From the NCBI RefSeq assembly GCF_947072685.1, contig NZ_CAMTIK010000008.1, forward strand, positions 39,795 through 103,794: 64,000 bases of DNA, read 5' to 3'. Of the stretch, positions 52,720 through 61,775 are shown in pieces. The position numbers and the translations under genes are program-made. Position 1 is the first letter of the stretch; each line of letters opens with the position of its first letter. The DNA comes from an uncultured Cetobacterium sp. Lineage in GTDB: Bacteria > Fusobacteriota > Fusobacteriia > Fusobacteriales > Fusobacteriaceae. The notes beneath the pieces are model-generated. The model was not told where the DNA came from and did not search any database. It was given only the letters and a program-made list of their open reading frames with translations.

Positions 52720-54105
52720 ATGAAGAAATCAATATTAGTAGTTTCGGAAAGAAAAGAAACATTGAAACAAGTCAGAAAAGCTTTGTCAGATATGTATGAA
52801 ATAATAACATTTAATAACTTATTAGATGGATTAGATATGTTAAGAGAGAGTGATTTTGATGTAGTTTTATTAGATGAGTATTTAACTTGGTTCAACTTCT
52901 CAGAAGCGAAAAGAAAACTAAATGGAATAGGTAAAGATTTTGTTGTTATTGGATTGTTAGATGAGGAAAATGAAGCTTTAATTCAAGAGATGAAAGAAGC
53001 TGACATCTATAACTATCTATTAAAACCAGTAGATGCAAAAGAGATGAATAGAATAATGATTCCAGCTCTAAGAAATTTAGAGATTGTAAAAGAAAAAAGA
53101 AAATTAGAGGAAAAACTTTCAGATTCTGAAGATGAAAACGAAATGATCGGACAATCTACAAGAGTTAAAGAGGTTAAAAATTTAATAGAAAAAGTAGCTG
53201 AAAGTGATTTGACAGTTCTAATTACAGGAGAAAATGGAGTTGGAAAAGAATTAATAGCTAAAGAAATATTTAAAAAAAGTGATAGAAGAAAAGAAACGTA
53301 TATCACAATATCATGTGCATCATTACCAGAAGATCTAATTGAAAGAGAGTTGTTTGGATATGAAAGAGGAGCTTTCTTAGGAGCAACTACAAGCAAAAAA
53401 GGGATATTGGAAGAGGCAGATGGAGGAACAGTTTTCCTTGATGAAATTTCTGCTATGGATTTAAAAGCTCAAGCCAAAGTTTTAAGAGTTATTGAATATG
53501 GAGAGTTTAGAAGAGTTGGTGGGAATAAATCAAGAAGAGTTGACGTAAGATTTATTGTATCAACAAATAAGGATTTAAAAGAAGAAACTGAAAAAGGTAA
53601 ATTCAGAAAAGATTTATATCATAGATTAACAGCTTTCCCTATTGAAGTACCACCTTTAAGAGATAGAAAGGACGATATCCCTATATTGGCTAATTATTTC
53701 TTGAATAAAATAGTTAAAGATTTAAGAAGAGAGATTCCTGTTATATCTGGAGATGCAATGAAGTATTTAATGGAATACTCATATCCAGGAAATATTAGAG
53801 AGTTAAAAAATATGATTGAGAGAATGGTAATTTTATGTACTGACAGAAGTATAGACGTTGAAGATTTACCGTTGGAAATAAAGATGAAATCTGATACTGT
53901 TGAAAATAAAACAGTAATTGGTGTAGGACCTTTAAAGAATATATTAGAGCAAGAGATATATGCTTTAGATGATGTAGAAAAAGTTGTAATTGCAATGGCT
54001 CTTCAAAAAACTAGATGGAATAAGCAGGAAACATCAAAACTTCTAGGAATAGGAAGAACAACTTTATACGAGAAAATAAGAAAATACGGATTAGATATAA
54101 AGTAA
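52720..54105 (+). CDS. NtrC-like AAA+ regulator with degenerate receiver and altered GAFTGA loop
   Basis: The protein has 461 residues. Residues 1-125 form a receiver fold. It keeps the central aspartate (VVLLDEYL) and lysine (LLKPVD), but the acidic pair near the N-terminus is replaced (ILVVSERKE) and the Thr/Ser switch is missing. The AAA+ domain covers about 140-380: Walker A TGENGVGKELIAK, ELFGYERGAFLGAT where the norm is GAFTGA, Walker B GGTVFLDEI and the NIRELKNMIERM arm. A Fis-type helix-turn-helix ends it (NKQETSKLLGIGRTTLYEKI). Without the loop threonine, contact with sigma-54 is doubtful. GGAGGAG precedes the ATG. No sensor kinase is adjacent. Confidence 0.88.
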   Translation: MKKSILVVSERKETLKQVRKALSDMYEIITFNNLLDGLDMLRESDFDVVLLDEYLTWFNFSEAKRKLNGIGKDFVVIGLLDEENEALIQEMKEADIYNYLLKPVDAKEMNRIMIPALRNLEIVKEKRKLEEKLSDSEDENEMIGQSTRVKEVKNLIEKVAESDLTVLITGENGVGKELIAKEIFKKSDRRKETYITISCASLPEDLIERELFGYERGAFLGATTSKKGILEEADGGTVFLDEISAMDLKAQAKVLRVIEYGEFRRVGGNKSRRVDVRFIVSTNKDLKEETEKGKFRKDLYHRLTAFPIEVPPLRDRKDDIPILANYFLNKIVKDLRREIPVISGDAMKYLMEYSYPGNIRELKNMIERMVILCTDRSIDVEDLPLEIKMKSDTVENKTVIGVGPLKNILEQEIYALDDVEKVVIAMALQKTRWNKQETSKLLGIGRTTLYEKIRKYGLDIK

Positions 54106-54136
54106 AAATTACGAAATTTTCTGGAGGGGTTAAAAG

Positions 54137-55885
54137 ATGGCAATTAGAAAGTTTAGAAAAAATATGAAACCTGTAATTTGGGTTATAACAGTATTGTTCT
54201 TAATAAGTTTAATCGCAGGATATGCGATGTCTTTTAAAGGAAATTCAGCAAATTCACAGTTAGCATTTAAATTAAATGGTAAAAAAGTGACGCAGGTGGA
54301 AGTTCAGAGATCAATGGCTATATTATCAGAAAATTACAATAGATATTTAGGAACAACAGTAAATCCTGAAGTGATGAATATAGTTGCATTTAATGAGTTT
54401 ATTAATAAAAATTTACTTTTAGATATGGCCGATAAGTTAAAAATAAAAGTTTCTAGCTCAGAGGTTAGTTCGCAGATGGATAAGATAAAAGAAGCTTTTC
54501 CAGATAAAGAGCAATTTAAAAAAGCATTATTAAGCCAAGGATATACAACAAAAACTTTGGAAAATGAAATTAGAGAAAATTTAACTCTTCAAAAGGTTTC
54601 GGAAGCAATTACTAATAATATTAAAGTATCTTCTGAGGATATTGAAAATTACTACGCTGATAATAAATATACAACTTTTCAAGGAAAATCGTTTGAAAGT
54701 GTTAAGCCACAAATTGAACAGGCACTAAAAGCTCAAAAAGGTGCGGAGATGTTTGCAACAGATATTAACGAAGCTAGATTAAAAATGAAAATTGAAGATG
54801 TGGATAAAAACTTTGAACCTTATTTGGAGAAAGAAGAATTTAAATTTGATGGCATAGAAGTTACAAATGTTAGTTATGCTAAAAGAGTTTTAAATAATCT
54901 TGCAATGACAAAAGGGGATTTGGAACAGGCTAAAGAATTAGCAAAAGAAACGATAGAATCAGAAATTAAGCTTTTAAAAGCAGCAGAAGCTCAAGGTGTA
55001 AAAGTTGACCAAACTTTACCGCTAGAATTGAGAGTTTCAGAAGCAGTAATGTCATTATATGCTAAATTAAAATCAGAAGTTACTTATACAGACAAAGATT
55101 TAAAAGATTTCTTTAAAGAAAATCAAATAAACTATGATGTTGTTAAAAGTGCTGATGCTAATGTTGCAATTTTAAAAGTAGAACCAAGTGAAGCTGATGA
55201 CAATAAGGCAAAATCTCAAGCAGAAGATCTTTTAAAAACAGTGAATAAAGAAAATTTTGCTGAAATGGCGAAAAAATATTCTAATGGACCAAGTGGACCA
55301 ACAGGAGGAGCTTTAGGAACTTTTTCTAAGGGTGACATGGTACAACCATTTGAAGATGCTGCATTTACAGGAAAAGTTGGGGAAGTTTATCCAGAGGTTG
55401 TAAAAACACAATTTGGATATCACCTAATTTTTGTAGAGAATAAGGATGAAGCTAACGGTACAGTTACGGCAAGTCATATACTTGTAATACCAGAACCTTC
55501 GGAGGAAACTTTGAAAGAAAAAGTTACTCAAGCAGATGAAATTGTTAAAGATTTATCAAAAGGAACAATAAGCTTTGCAGATTTAAAAAATGATAAAGAG
55601 ATTATTTTTTCTGAAAAGATAGATGGAATTACAGAAGAAGGGTATGTCCCAGGATTGGGTTATAATGAGGAGTTAGCAAAAGCTATATTCGCAGCAAAAA
55701 CTGGAGATATTAGCTTTATAAAAGAGCAAAAAGATTATATAATTTATAAAAAAGATTCACAAATTGAGGAGAAAAAAGCAAGCTTTGAAGAAGTAAAAGA
55801 TAAAGTTATAGCTGATTATATCAATACAAAAGCTCAAGAAAAGCTTAGAGAAGTAGAGATTAGTACTCAAAATACAGAAAATTAA
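54137..55885 (+). CDS. SurA/PpiD-like membrane-anchored peptidyl-prolyl isomerase
   Basis: The protein has 582 residues. One N-terminal membrane segment (PVIWVITVLFLISLIAGYAM) is followed by a SurA_N-type helical domain with FKLNGKKVTQVEVQRSMAIL. A parvulin domain is at about residues 340-440 (FAEMAKKYSNGPSGPTGGAL, then FGYHLIFVENK). A second parvulin-like repeat starts at TASHILVIPEPSEE and is degenerate. It would assist folding of proteins emerging in the periplasm. GGAGGGG precedes the ATG. It is 31 bp downstream of the NtrC-like gene with no terminator between, so the two are probably one unit. Confidence 0.88.
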   Translation: MAIRKFRKNMKPVIWVITVLFLISLIAGYAMSFKGNSANSQLAFKLNGKKVTQVEVQRSMAILSENYNRYLGTTVNPEVMNIVAFNEFINKNLLLDMADKLKIKVSSSEVSSQMDKIKEAFPDKEQFKKALLSQGYTTKTLENEIRENLTLQKVSEAITNNIKVSSEDIENYYADNKYTTFQGKSFESVKPQIEQALKAQKGAEMFATDINEARLKMKIEDVDKNFEPYLEKEEFKFDGIEVTNVSYAKRVLNNLAMTKGDLEQAKELAKETIESEIKLLKAAEAQGVKVDQTLPLELRVSEAVMSLYAKLKSEVTYTDKDLKDFFKENQINYDVVKSADANVAILKVEPSEADDNKAKSQAEDLLKTVNKENFAEMAKKYSNGPSGPTGGALGTFSKGDMVQPFEDAAFTGKVGEVYPEVVKTQFGYHLIFVENKDEANGTVTASHILVIPEPSEETLKEKVTQADEIVKDLSKGTISFADLKNDKEIIFSEKIDGITEEGYVPGLGYNEELAKAIFAAKTGDISFIKEQKDYIIYKKDSQIEEKKASFEEVKDKVIADYINTKAQEKLREVEISTQNTEN

Positions 55886-55895
55886 AGAATAGAGA

Positions 55896-55926
55896 TGGAG
55901 GATTTTAATCCTCCTTTTATTTTTAA
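55896..55926 (+). terminator. Terminator after the PpiD-like gene
   Basis: GGAGGATT pairs with AATCCTCC (55897-55914), followed by a T-rich run. Confidence 0.78.
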
Positions 55927-55933
55927 AAAAAAA

Positions 55934-55962
55934 TTGCATATTCTTTAAAAATGTAATATAAT
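55934..55962 (+). promoter_or_regulatory. Promoter of the dnaG-rpoD operon
   Basis: TTGCAT (55934-55939), a 17-bp spacer and TATAAT (55957-55962). The expected start is near 55969. A hairpin AGAGCG-GTT-CGCTCT (55970-55984) would then sit at the very 5' end of the mRNA. Confidence 0.78.
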
Positions 55963-56028
55963 TTAGGATAGAGCGGTTCGCTCTAAAATATTTAAAAAAT
56001 TTGAACCTTAGTCAATTGGGAGATGTTA

Positions 56029-57813
56029 ATGAAATATAAATCAGAAGATATTGATTTATTATTACAACAATTACATATTGAGAAAGTTGTAGGAGAGTTT
56101 GTAGATCTAAAAAAATCTGGAGCGAATTATAAAGGACTTTGTCCTTTTCATCAAGACAGTAATCCATCATTTGTTGTAAGTCCTAGTAAAAACATTTGTA
56201 AATGTTTTGTATGTGGAGCCGGTGGAAATCCTATTAAATTTTACTCAGAATACAAAAAAATATCTTTTGTCGAAGCTGTAGATGAGCTAGCAAAAAAGTA
56301 TAATATTCCAATAACGGGTATAATAGGTAGTACTAAAAGTGATGAAAATCGTGAATACTATGAGATTATGGATGCAGCACATACTTATTTCAAACAAGAG
56401 ATATTTAAAAATTCAGCCAGAGATGCTCTAGAGTATCTATCAAAGAGAAAAATAAACCCAAAACTAATAAATGAAAATGAGATAGGTTATGCACCTAATA
56501 GTTGGAGTGGGCTTTACGATTATCTTTTGACAGTTGGATATAACAAGAAGAAAATATTTGATTTAGGACTAGCAAAAGAAAGCGAAAAAGGTGTTTATGA
56601 CAGCTTTAGAAATAGAATAATATTTCCAATTTATTCAATTTCAGGAAGAGTTATAGCTTTTGGAGGAAGATCGTTAGAAGATAATAAAGAGATTCCAAAG
56701 TATATTAATTCACAAGAAACTCCGATCTTCAGTAAGGGAAAAAATCTTTATGGTTTTATCCAAAAAGGAAGCAATATTAAGAAGAAAAACTATTCAATAC
56801 TCATGGAAGGGTATATGGATGTCCTCTCTGCCCATTCATATGGATTTGATGTGGCACTGGCCCCTCTGGGAACAGCTCTTACAGAGGAGCAAGCAGAGCT
56901 TTTAAAAAGATATACAAACAATGTTTTGCTATCTTTTGATATGGATAATGCTGGACAAAAAGCAACAGAAAGAGCGATAATGATATTGAAGTCACAAGGA
57001 TTTAATATTAGAGTTTTGGTTTATAAAGATGCTAAAGATCCAGATGATTATTTAAAGGCTTATGGAAAAGAAGCATTTTTAAAAGTTGTAAAAGAATCAT
57101 TAGAAGCATTTGATTATCTATATGAGAGGTATTCTATGGAATATAGCTTGGATGATCATATGTCTAAACAAAATTTTATTAATAGATTTAGAGATTTTTT
57201 TCAGTGTATAGAAAGTGATCTTGAGAAAAGTTTATATATAGATAAATTGGGGAAATCATTGAATATTGACCTAGATATCTTGAAAACGATATTAATAACT
57301 AATAATAAAAAAAGATCAAAAAATACTTATGAAAAAAAAGAGGAAACAAAAGAAATAGACGAAAAAGGATTGTATAATTTAGAGAAATTGACACTTGCAT
57401 TAGTTTTGTCTAATAATGAGTATTTTGATTATTTTAAAAATAAAAATATAGGTAGTAGTTTAGGTAAAAAGATATTTCTTTATTTAGAATTTTTACAAGA
57501 GAATGAGAAAAGAAGTGAAAACATAATTAAAGATGTTATTTCAACAGGGAATTTAACGGATAAAGAGGAACAAGAGTTAGTGAATATATCACTGGTATCT
57601 CTAGATGATTATTCCAATAAAACCCAGATTGAAAAGGGCTTTGAAATCATATTTATGTCTTGGTTCATACTAGAGTTAAAAGAATCGCTAAAAGAAAGAA
57701 GCAATTTACTGAAACATATTAAGCTAAAAAAAATTGAGGACAAATTGAAACAAACAAATAGTTTCAATGATCTTCAAGCATTGTATGAAGAGTTTGAAAG
57801 TATCAATGCATAA
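56029..57813 (+). CDS. dnaG: DNA primase
   Basis: The protein has 594 residues from the chosen ATG. The zinc-binding domain has CPFHQDSNPSFVVSP and CKCFVCGAGG. The TOPRIM region has LMEGYMDVLSAHSYGFD, APLGTALTEEQ and LLSFDMDNAGQKATERAI. The C-terminal part is a helical helicase-interacting region. It makes RNA primers at the replication fork. An ATG two codons upstream is rejected because GGGAG would touch it; the chosen start leaves 6 bases. It is 43 bp upstream of rpoD, the classic macromolecular-synthesis pairing, though rpsU is missing here. Confidence 0.95.
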   Translation: MKYKSEDIDLLLQQLHIEKVVGEFVDLKKSGANYKGLCPFHQDSNPSFVVSPSKNICKCFVCGAGGNPIKFYSEYKKISFVEAVDELAKKYNIPITGIIGSTKSDENREYYEIMDAAHTYFKQEIFKNSARDALEYLSKRKINPKLINENEIGYAPNSWSGLYDYLLTVGYNKKKIFDLGLAKESEKGVYDSFRNRIIFPIYSISGRVIAFGGRSLEDNKEIPKYINSQETPIFSKGKNLYGFIQKGSNIKKKNYSILMEGYMDVLSAHSYGFDVALAPLGTALTEEQAELLKRYTNNVLLSFDMDNAGQKATERAIMILKSQGFNIRVLVYKDAKDPDDYLKAYGKEAFLKVVKESLEAFDYLYERYSMEYSLDDHMSKQNFINRFRDFFQCIESDLEKSLYIDKLGKSLNIDLDILKTILITNNKKRSKNTYEKKEETKEIDEKGLYNLEKLTLALVLSNNEYFDYFKNKNIGSSLGKKIFLYLEFLQENEKRSENIIKDVISTGNLTDKEEQELVNISLVSLDDYSNKTQIEKGFEIIFMSWFILELKESLKERSNLLKHIKLKKIEDKLKQTNSFNDLQALYEEFESINA

Positions 57814-57856
57814 AATTCTGAAAGACAAGTTTATTGAATAGAGGAGGCTTCAGCTA

Positions 57857-59080
57857 ATGAAGGAGTTTATAAAAAATGATAAGGTATTAGCTTTATTAAG
57901 AAAAGCGATGGAGAATAAAAGGATAAGCTATGAAGAGATAAATAGTGAATTGAGTTCAGATTTCCCCCCAGAAAGAATAGAGTTTTTGATAAATGGTATG
58001 ACTGAGCAAGGAATAAAGATAATTTCTCAAAATGAAGTTGTGAAAAAAGAGGAATCAACTAAAAGAGATTTAAAGAAAATAATAACACCAATAAAAAAAA
58101 TAGCTCTAGATTCTGATGAAGAGGAAGAGGAAGAAGAGAAAGAAAAAACTACTGAGTATAGTGAAGATTTTGATTTTAATCCTGAAGATATTGAAGAGGT
58201 AAGCGAAGATGATTTAGCAAACGACGATCTTTTTAGTATAACTGGAGATATGGAAGTTGATGAACCAATAAAAATGTATTTAAGAGAGATTGGTCAAATT
58301 CCTCTATTAACACATGAACAGGAATTGGGTTATGCAAAAGCAGCTTTAGAAGGGGATGAGTATTCTCAGCAACAGCTTATAGAAGCAAATTTAAGACTGG
58401 TTGTAAGTATTGCTAAAAAGCATACAAACAGAGGATTAAAGCTACTAGATCTTATCCAAGAGGGGAATATAGGTCTTATGAAAGCTGTTGAAAAGTTTGA
58501 GTACAGTAAAGGGTATAAGTTTTCGACGTATGCGACTTGGTGGATAAGACAGGCTATAACAAGAGCTATAGCGGATCAAGGAAGGACAATTCGTATACCT
58601 GTTCATATGATAGAGACAATAAATAAGATAAAAAAAGAAGCTAGAATATATCTTCAAGAAACAGGGAAAGATGCAACACCAGAAGTTTTAGGAAAAAGAC
58701 TGAATATGGAAGTTGAAAAAATTAAAAGTATCCAAGAGATGAATCAGGATCCAATATCTTTAGAAACTCCAGTAGGAAGTGAAGAAGATAGTGAATTAGG
58801 AGATTTCGTAGAGGATAATAAGATGCAAAATCCATATGAATTGACAAATAGAACGCTTTTAAGAGAGCAATTAAATGATGTTTTAAAAACTTTAAGTAGT
58901 AGAGAGGAACAGGTTTTAATCTTTAGATATGGATTAAATGATGGAGCTCCTAAAACTTTAGAGGAAGTTGGAAAAATATTTAAAGTAACAAGAGAGAGAA
59001 TCAGACAGATAGAAGTTAAGGCTCTTAGAAAATTAAGACATCCTAGCAGAAGAAAAAAATTAGAAGATTTTAAAGTATAA
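57857..59080 (+). CDS. rpoD: RNA polymerase primary sigma factor (sigma-70)
   Basis: The protein has 407 residues. Region 1.1 is present near the start, then an acidic linker. Region 1.2 is [20 protein letters not shown]. Regions 2.1-2.4 include [40 protein letters not shown] and [17 protein letters not shown]. Region 4.2 is [20 protein letters not shown]. It directs RNA polymerase to most promoters. GAGGAGG precedes the ATG at about 10 bases. It is followed by a hairpin and then the decayed sigma paralogue. Confidence 0.97.
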   Translation: MKEFIKNDKVLALLRKAMENKRISYEEINSELSSDFPPERIEFLINGMTEQGIKIISQNEVVKKEESTKRDLKKIITPIKKIALDSDEEEEEEEKEKTTEYSEDFDFNPEDIEEVSEDDLANDDLFSITGDMEVDEPIKMYLREIGQIPLLTHEQELGYAKAALEGDEYSQQQLIEANLRLVVSIAKKHTNRGLKLLDLIQEGNIGLMKAVEKFEYSKGYKFSTYATWWIRQAITRAIADQGRTIRIPVHMIETINKIKKEARIYLQETGKDATPEVLGKRLNMEVEKIKSIQEMNQDPISLETPVGSEEDSELGDFVEDNKMQNPYELTNRTLLREQLNDVLKTLSSREEQVLIFRYGLNDGAPKTLEEVGKIFKVTRERIRQIEVKALRKLRHPSRRKKLEDFKV

Positions 59081-59090
59081 AAATAATAAA

Positions 59091-59120
59091 ATAAAAGGGG
59101 GCCTAGTGCTCCCATTTTAT
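59091..59120 (+). terminator. Hairpin between rpoD and the sigma-like gene
   Basis: GGGGGC (59097-59102) and GCTCCC (59108-59113, one wobble pair) surround a 5-base loop, with flanking ATAAAA/TTTTAT pairing. The T run is weak, so it may act as a partial terminator or processing stem. Confidence 0.55.
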
Positions 59121-59151
59121 ATTAAAAGTAAAAACAAAAAAAGGGGAAAAT

Positions 59152-59988
59152 ATGAAATTAACAAATTTTGAACAACAAGTTTTATTAAAATATAGAGCGG
59201 ATGAAGATTTTATAATATTTTTAAAAGAAAATTCCGAGTTAAAATTAGAATTTCCGACAGAGGATTTAAGAAAAGAGGAAAAAGTTGAAGATAATAATTA
59301 TGTAGTAGAAAGTGTCACAACTGAATACTTGGAAGAAATATCACATATACCACAACTTTCAAAAGAGGAGATAGATAATCTCTTAGAATCATTAGATGAC
59401 GATGAGAGTTCCAATACATTGATTGAAGGAAATTTAAGAGAAGTGGCAAATATAGCATTTGATTATCTTGTGGCTGGAATTGACTATTTAGACCTTATCC
59501 AAGAGGGGAATATAGGAGCTATCAAAGCTTTGGATAGCTATAGACCATCAAATGGGGATATTTTAAATTATATGAAATTATGGGCTAGAAAAGAGATGTT
59601 GATATTTGTAGATGAAAAGGTTCAGACTGAAAAATATATGTACAAAGGATATTTTTTGAAAAGACAAGAAGAACTTATAGAACATGAAATTGTAGCTGAA
59701 CTTGAGGAAGAAGAATCTGTTGAAGAGTTATCACCAGAAGAGAAATCGGAGATAATTGGAGAAAAAATAGCATCTCTTGAAGATATAGATTTGAAATCTA
59801 TACCAAAAAAAATGTCATATACGGAAGAAGAAATTATAAAGAAATTCTACGGTTTAGTTGGGGATAGAAGAGAGTCTTTATTTGAAATAGAAGATAGTTT
59901 AGACTTAAAAAGAGGAGAGGGAGAAAAACTTTTTGAAACCGCTATAACTAAGTTATCATTGGGAGGAGGAAGAAGTCTTAAAATATGA
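59152..59988 (+). CDS. Degenerate sigma-70-like protein beside rpoD
   Basis: The protein has 278 residues. It keeps a region 1.2-like start (TEYLEEISHIPQLSKEEIDN) and a clear region 2.1-2.2 match ([40 protein letters not shown]). Regions 2.3-2.4 are altered (ILNYMKLWARKEMLIFVDE replaces the [14 protein letters not shown] type), so -10 recognition is doubtful. A long acidic segment replaces region 3. The C-terminus (TEEEIIKKFYGLVGDRRESL, then GEGEKLFETAITKLSLGGG) echoes region 4 but lost the arginine-rich recognition helix. A 23-bp tract (59494-59516) is identical to rpoD 58451-58473. AGGGG precedes the ATG. It may bind core polymerase as a modulator. It overlaps the Nif3 gene by ATGA. Confidence 0.75.
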   Translation: MKLTNFEQQVLLKYRADEDFIIFLKENSELKLEFPTEDLRKEEKVEDNNYVVESVTTEYLEEISHIPQLSKEEIDNLLESLDDDESSNTLIEGNLREVANIAFDYLVAGIDYLDLIQEGNIGAIKALDSYRPSNGDILNYMKLWARKEMLIFVDEKVQTEKYMYKGYFLKRQEELIEHEIVAELEEEESVEELSPEEKSEIIGEKIASLEDIDLKSIPKKMSYTEEEIIKKFYGLVGDRRESLFEIEDSLDLKRGEGEKLFETAITKLSLGGGRSLKI

Positions 59989-60773
59989 AATTGAGTAAAA
60001 TAATTAATTATTTAGAAGAGAAATTTCCTCTGAATCTGTCTGAGGAGTGGGATAATGTGGGTCTTTTAGTGGGAAGAAGAGACTCTAAAATAAAGAGAAT
60101 ATTACTCTCTTTAGATGTGACAGATAAAGTGATAGACGAAGCAATTAGAGTTGGTGCAAACTTAATAATAACACATCATCCAATAATTTTTAAATCCTTA
60201 AAAGTCATAAATGGAGATACAACTTTAGGAAAAAAAATATTGAAGTTAATTGAAAATAAAATTGCGGTGTATTCAATGCACACAAATTTAGATTCAGCAA
60301 AATCAGGATTGAATGATTTTTTAGGTGAAAATATTTTAGAATTAAAAGATGGTAAAATTTTAGAAAAGTTTGAATTAAATGGAAGAGAGTTTGGAATTGG
60401 TAGAATTTATAAACTAGATAATCCTATAGAATTAAAAAAATTATCACAAAAAGTGAAAGAAAAACTAAAGTTAGATTGTATAAATATAGTGACGTCAGAT
60501 ATAAATTTAAATATAAAAAAAATTGCTTTAATTAGTGGTTCTGGTTCAACTTATTGGAGGAAAGCTAAAAAACTAGGAGCGGATATATTGCTAACAGGCG
60601 ATATAAAATATCACGAAGCTCTAGATGCAAAAGAGGAGAATTTTAGCTTGATGGATATAGGGCATTTTGAAAGCGAATGTATTTTTGTAAAACATCTAAA
60701 AGATATAATAGAAAAAAAGTTTGAAATAGAAATATTATATTTTAATGATGGACCTATATTTCAGAAGATGTAA
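59985..60773 (+). CDS. Nif3-like dinuclear metal center protein (YqfO/YbgI type)
   Basis: The protein has 262 residues. It shows FPLNLSEEWDNVGLLVGRRD, IITHHPIIFKSLKVI, VYSMHTNLDSAKSGLNDFL and the late LTGDIKYHEALDAKE and DIGHFESE. These histidine- and acid-containing motifs form a two-metal site, often GTP cyclohydrolase I type 2-like in annotation. The function is unsettled. It lacks the central insert found in longer YqfO forms. It is co-translated with the sigma-like gene; trmK, the frequent Gram-positive partner, is absent. Confidence 0.9.
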   Translation: MKLSKIINYLEEKFPLNLSEEWDNVGLLVGRRDSKIKRILLSLDVTDKVIDEAIRVGANLIITHHPIIFKSLKVINGDTTLGKKILKLIENKIAVYSMHTNLDSAKSGLNDFLGENILELKDGKILEKFELNGREFGIGRIYKLDNPIELKKLSQKVKEKLKLDCINIVTSDINLNIKKIALISGSGSTYWRKAKKLGADILLTGDIKYHEALDAKEENFSLMDIGHFESECIFVKHLKDIIEKKFEIEILYFNDGPIFQKM

Positions 60774-60785
60774 GGAGACCAAAAA

Positions 60786-61349
60786 ATGCTAAAAAAAATT
60801 ACAACAGTTTTTATAATTTTATCGACATTATCTCTAGGGAAAATAAATGATTATAGAGGTGCTTTTTTAGATGAGGATAAAGTTAAATTAGAAAAGACAG
60901 TGGAGTCTTTTGAAAAAGGGACAGGAAATAAGTTTTTTTTAAATACTCTAGAGGAGAATGAGGGATTTGAAGCTGATTCTCAGGAGAGGCTAATAATACT
61001 AAATCTAATAAAAAATAAAGAGGATTTAAACAGCACATTGAAAGTTCAAATAAAGATTTCACAGGATTTAAATCCAGAAGAATTGTCTACAGAGTTAACA
61101 TTACTTTTAGATAATGTACAAGAATATGCAAATCAAAAAGACGAGTTTCAAATAGCTAATAATTTAGTTGAAGGCCTCCAGCAACTATTTATTGCTGAAG
61201 ATGAATCGGAAGATCAAAATGAGAATTCGGGACAATTAGAATTAGGATTAAAAATATTTTTAGGAATTTTATTGACATTTTTAGTATTATGGATTAGAAT
61301 AATACAGGTAAAACAAAAAAAAATAAAATATAAGTTAAAAAGAAGATAG
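60786..61349 (+). CDS. TPM-domain-like membrane protein
   Basis: The protein has 187 residues. An N-terminal signal-like segment (KITTVFIILSTLSLG) is followed by NDYRGAFLDEDKVKLEKTVE and FEKGTGNKFFL, resembling the TPM/DUF477 fold. A C-terminal membrane segment (LKIFLGILLTFLVLWIRI) ends in a basic tail. The family is found in membrane-quality and photosystem-repair proteins and its bacterial role is unclear. The match is short and moderate. AAGGAG precedes the ATG. The end overlaps the RNase P RNA gene, whose promoter lies in the membrane-segment codons. Confidence 0.65.
   Translation: MLKKITTVFIILSTLSLGKINDYRGAFLDEDKVKLEKTVESFEKGTGNKFFLNTLEENEGFEADSQERLIILNLIKNKEDLNSTLKVQIKISQDLNPEELSTELTLLLDNVQEYANQKDEFQIANNLVEGLQQLFIAEDESEDQNENSGQLELGLKIFLGILLTFLVLWIRIIQVKQKKIKYKLKRR
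61272..61300 (+). promoter_or_regulatory. Promoter candidate for RNase P RNA, inside the upstream gene
   Basis: A perfect TTGACA (61272-61277), a 17-bp spacer and TAGAAT (61295-61300). The transcript would start near 61307, about 37 bases before the predicted mature RNA, implying 5' trimming. A weaker TATAAG at 61329-61334 would start transcription close to the mature end. Confidence 0.6.
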
Positions 61350-61694
61350 GTATTAGAGTTAATCGCTTGTGTAAGCAAGAGGAAAGTCCGGGCTCCACAG
61401 AGCAAAAGGGTAGCTAACGGCTACTAAAGGAAACTTTAAGGAAAGTGCCACAGAAAATGGACCGCTATTGGAGTCTTAGACTTTAATAGTAAGGGTGAAA
61501 AGGCGGTGTAAGAGACCACCAGTTCCTTAGGAGACTAAGGAAGCTAGGTAAACCCCCTTTGGAGCAAGACTAAATAGGAGAGATGAAGGGGTTGCTCGCT
61601 CCCTCTCAGGGTAAGTTGCTTGAAGCTATAAGCGATTATAGTTCTAGATAAATGATTGACAAATACAAAACCCGGCTTATTTAATGCCTATCTA
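61344..61694 (+). ncRNA. rnpB: RNase P RNA component
   Basis: About 350 bases with the conserved type A elements in order: GAGGAAAGTCCGGGCTCC, ACAGAAA near 61450, AGGGTGAAAAGGCGG, GGTAAACCCC, GGAGCAAGACTAAATAG, and the 3' ACCCGGCTTAT. P1 is formed by AGATAGG at 61344-61350 with CCTATCT at 61687-61693. It is the catalytic RNA that matures tRNA 5' ends. The 5' arm overlaps the stop codon of the preceding membrane protein gene. Confidence 0.95.
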
Positions 61695-61708
61695 TAACTA
61701 AATAAATG

Positions 61709-61749
61709 AGTCAAGAATTTATCGTAGAGAATTCTTGGCTTTATTTTTT
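61709..61749 (+). terminator. Terminator after rnpB
   Basis: AGTCAAGAATT (61709-61719) pairs with AATTCTTGGCT (61730-61740, one wobble), then a T run at 61741-61749. Confidence 0.85.
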
Positions 61750-61775
61750 ATAAAAATATTATTAGGAGAATAGTT

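Noticed and set aside
61344..61775. Protein gene in the 61350-61775 gap
   Set aside because: The stretch is explained by RNase P RNA and its terminator; no supported coding frame.
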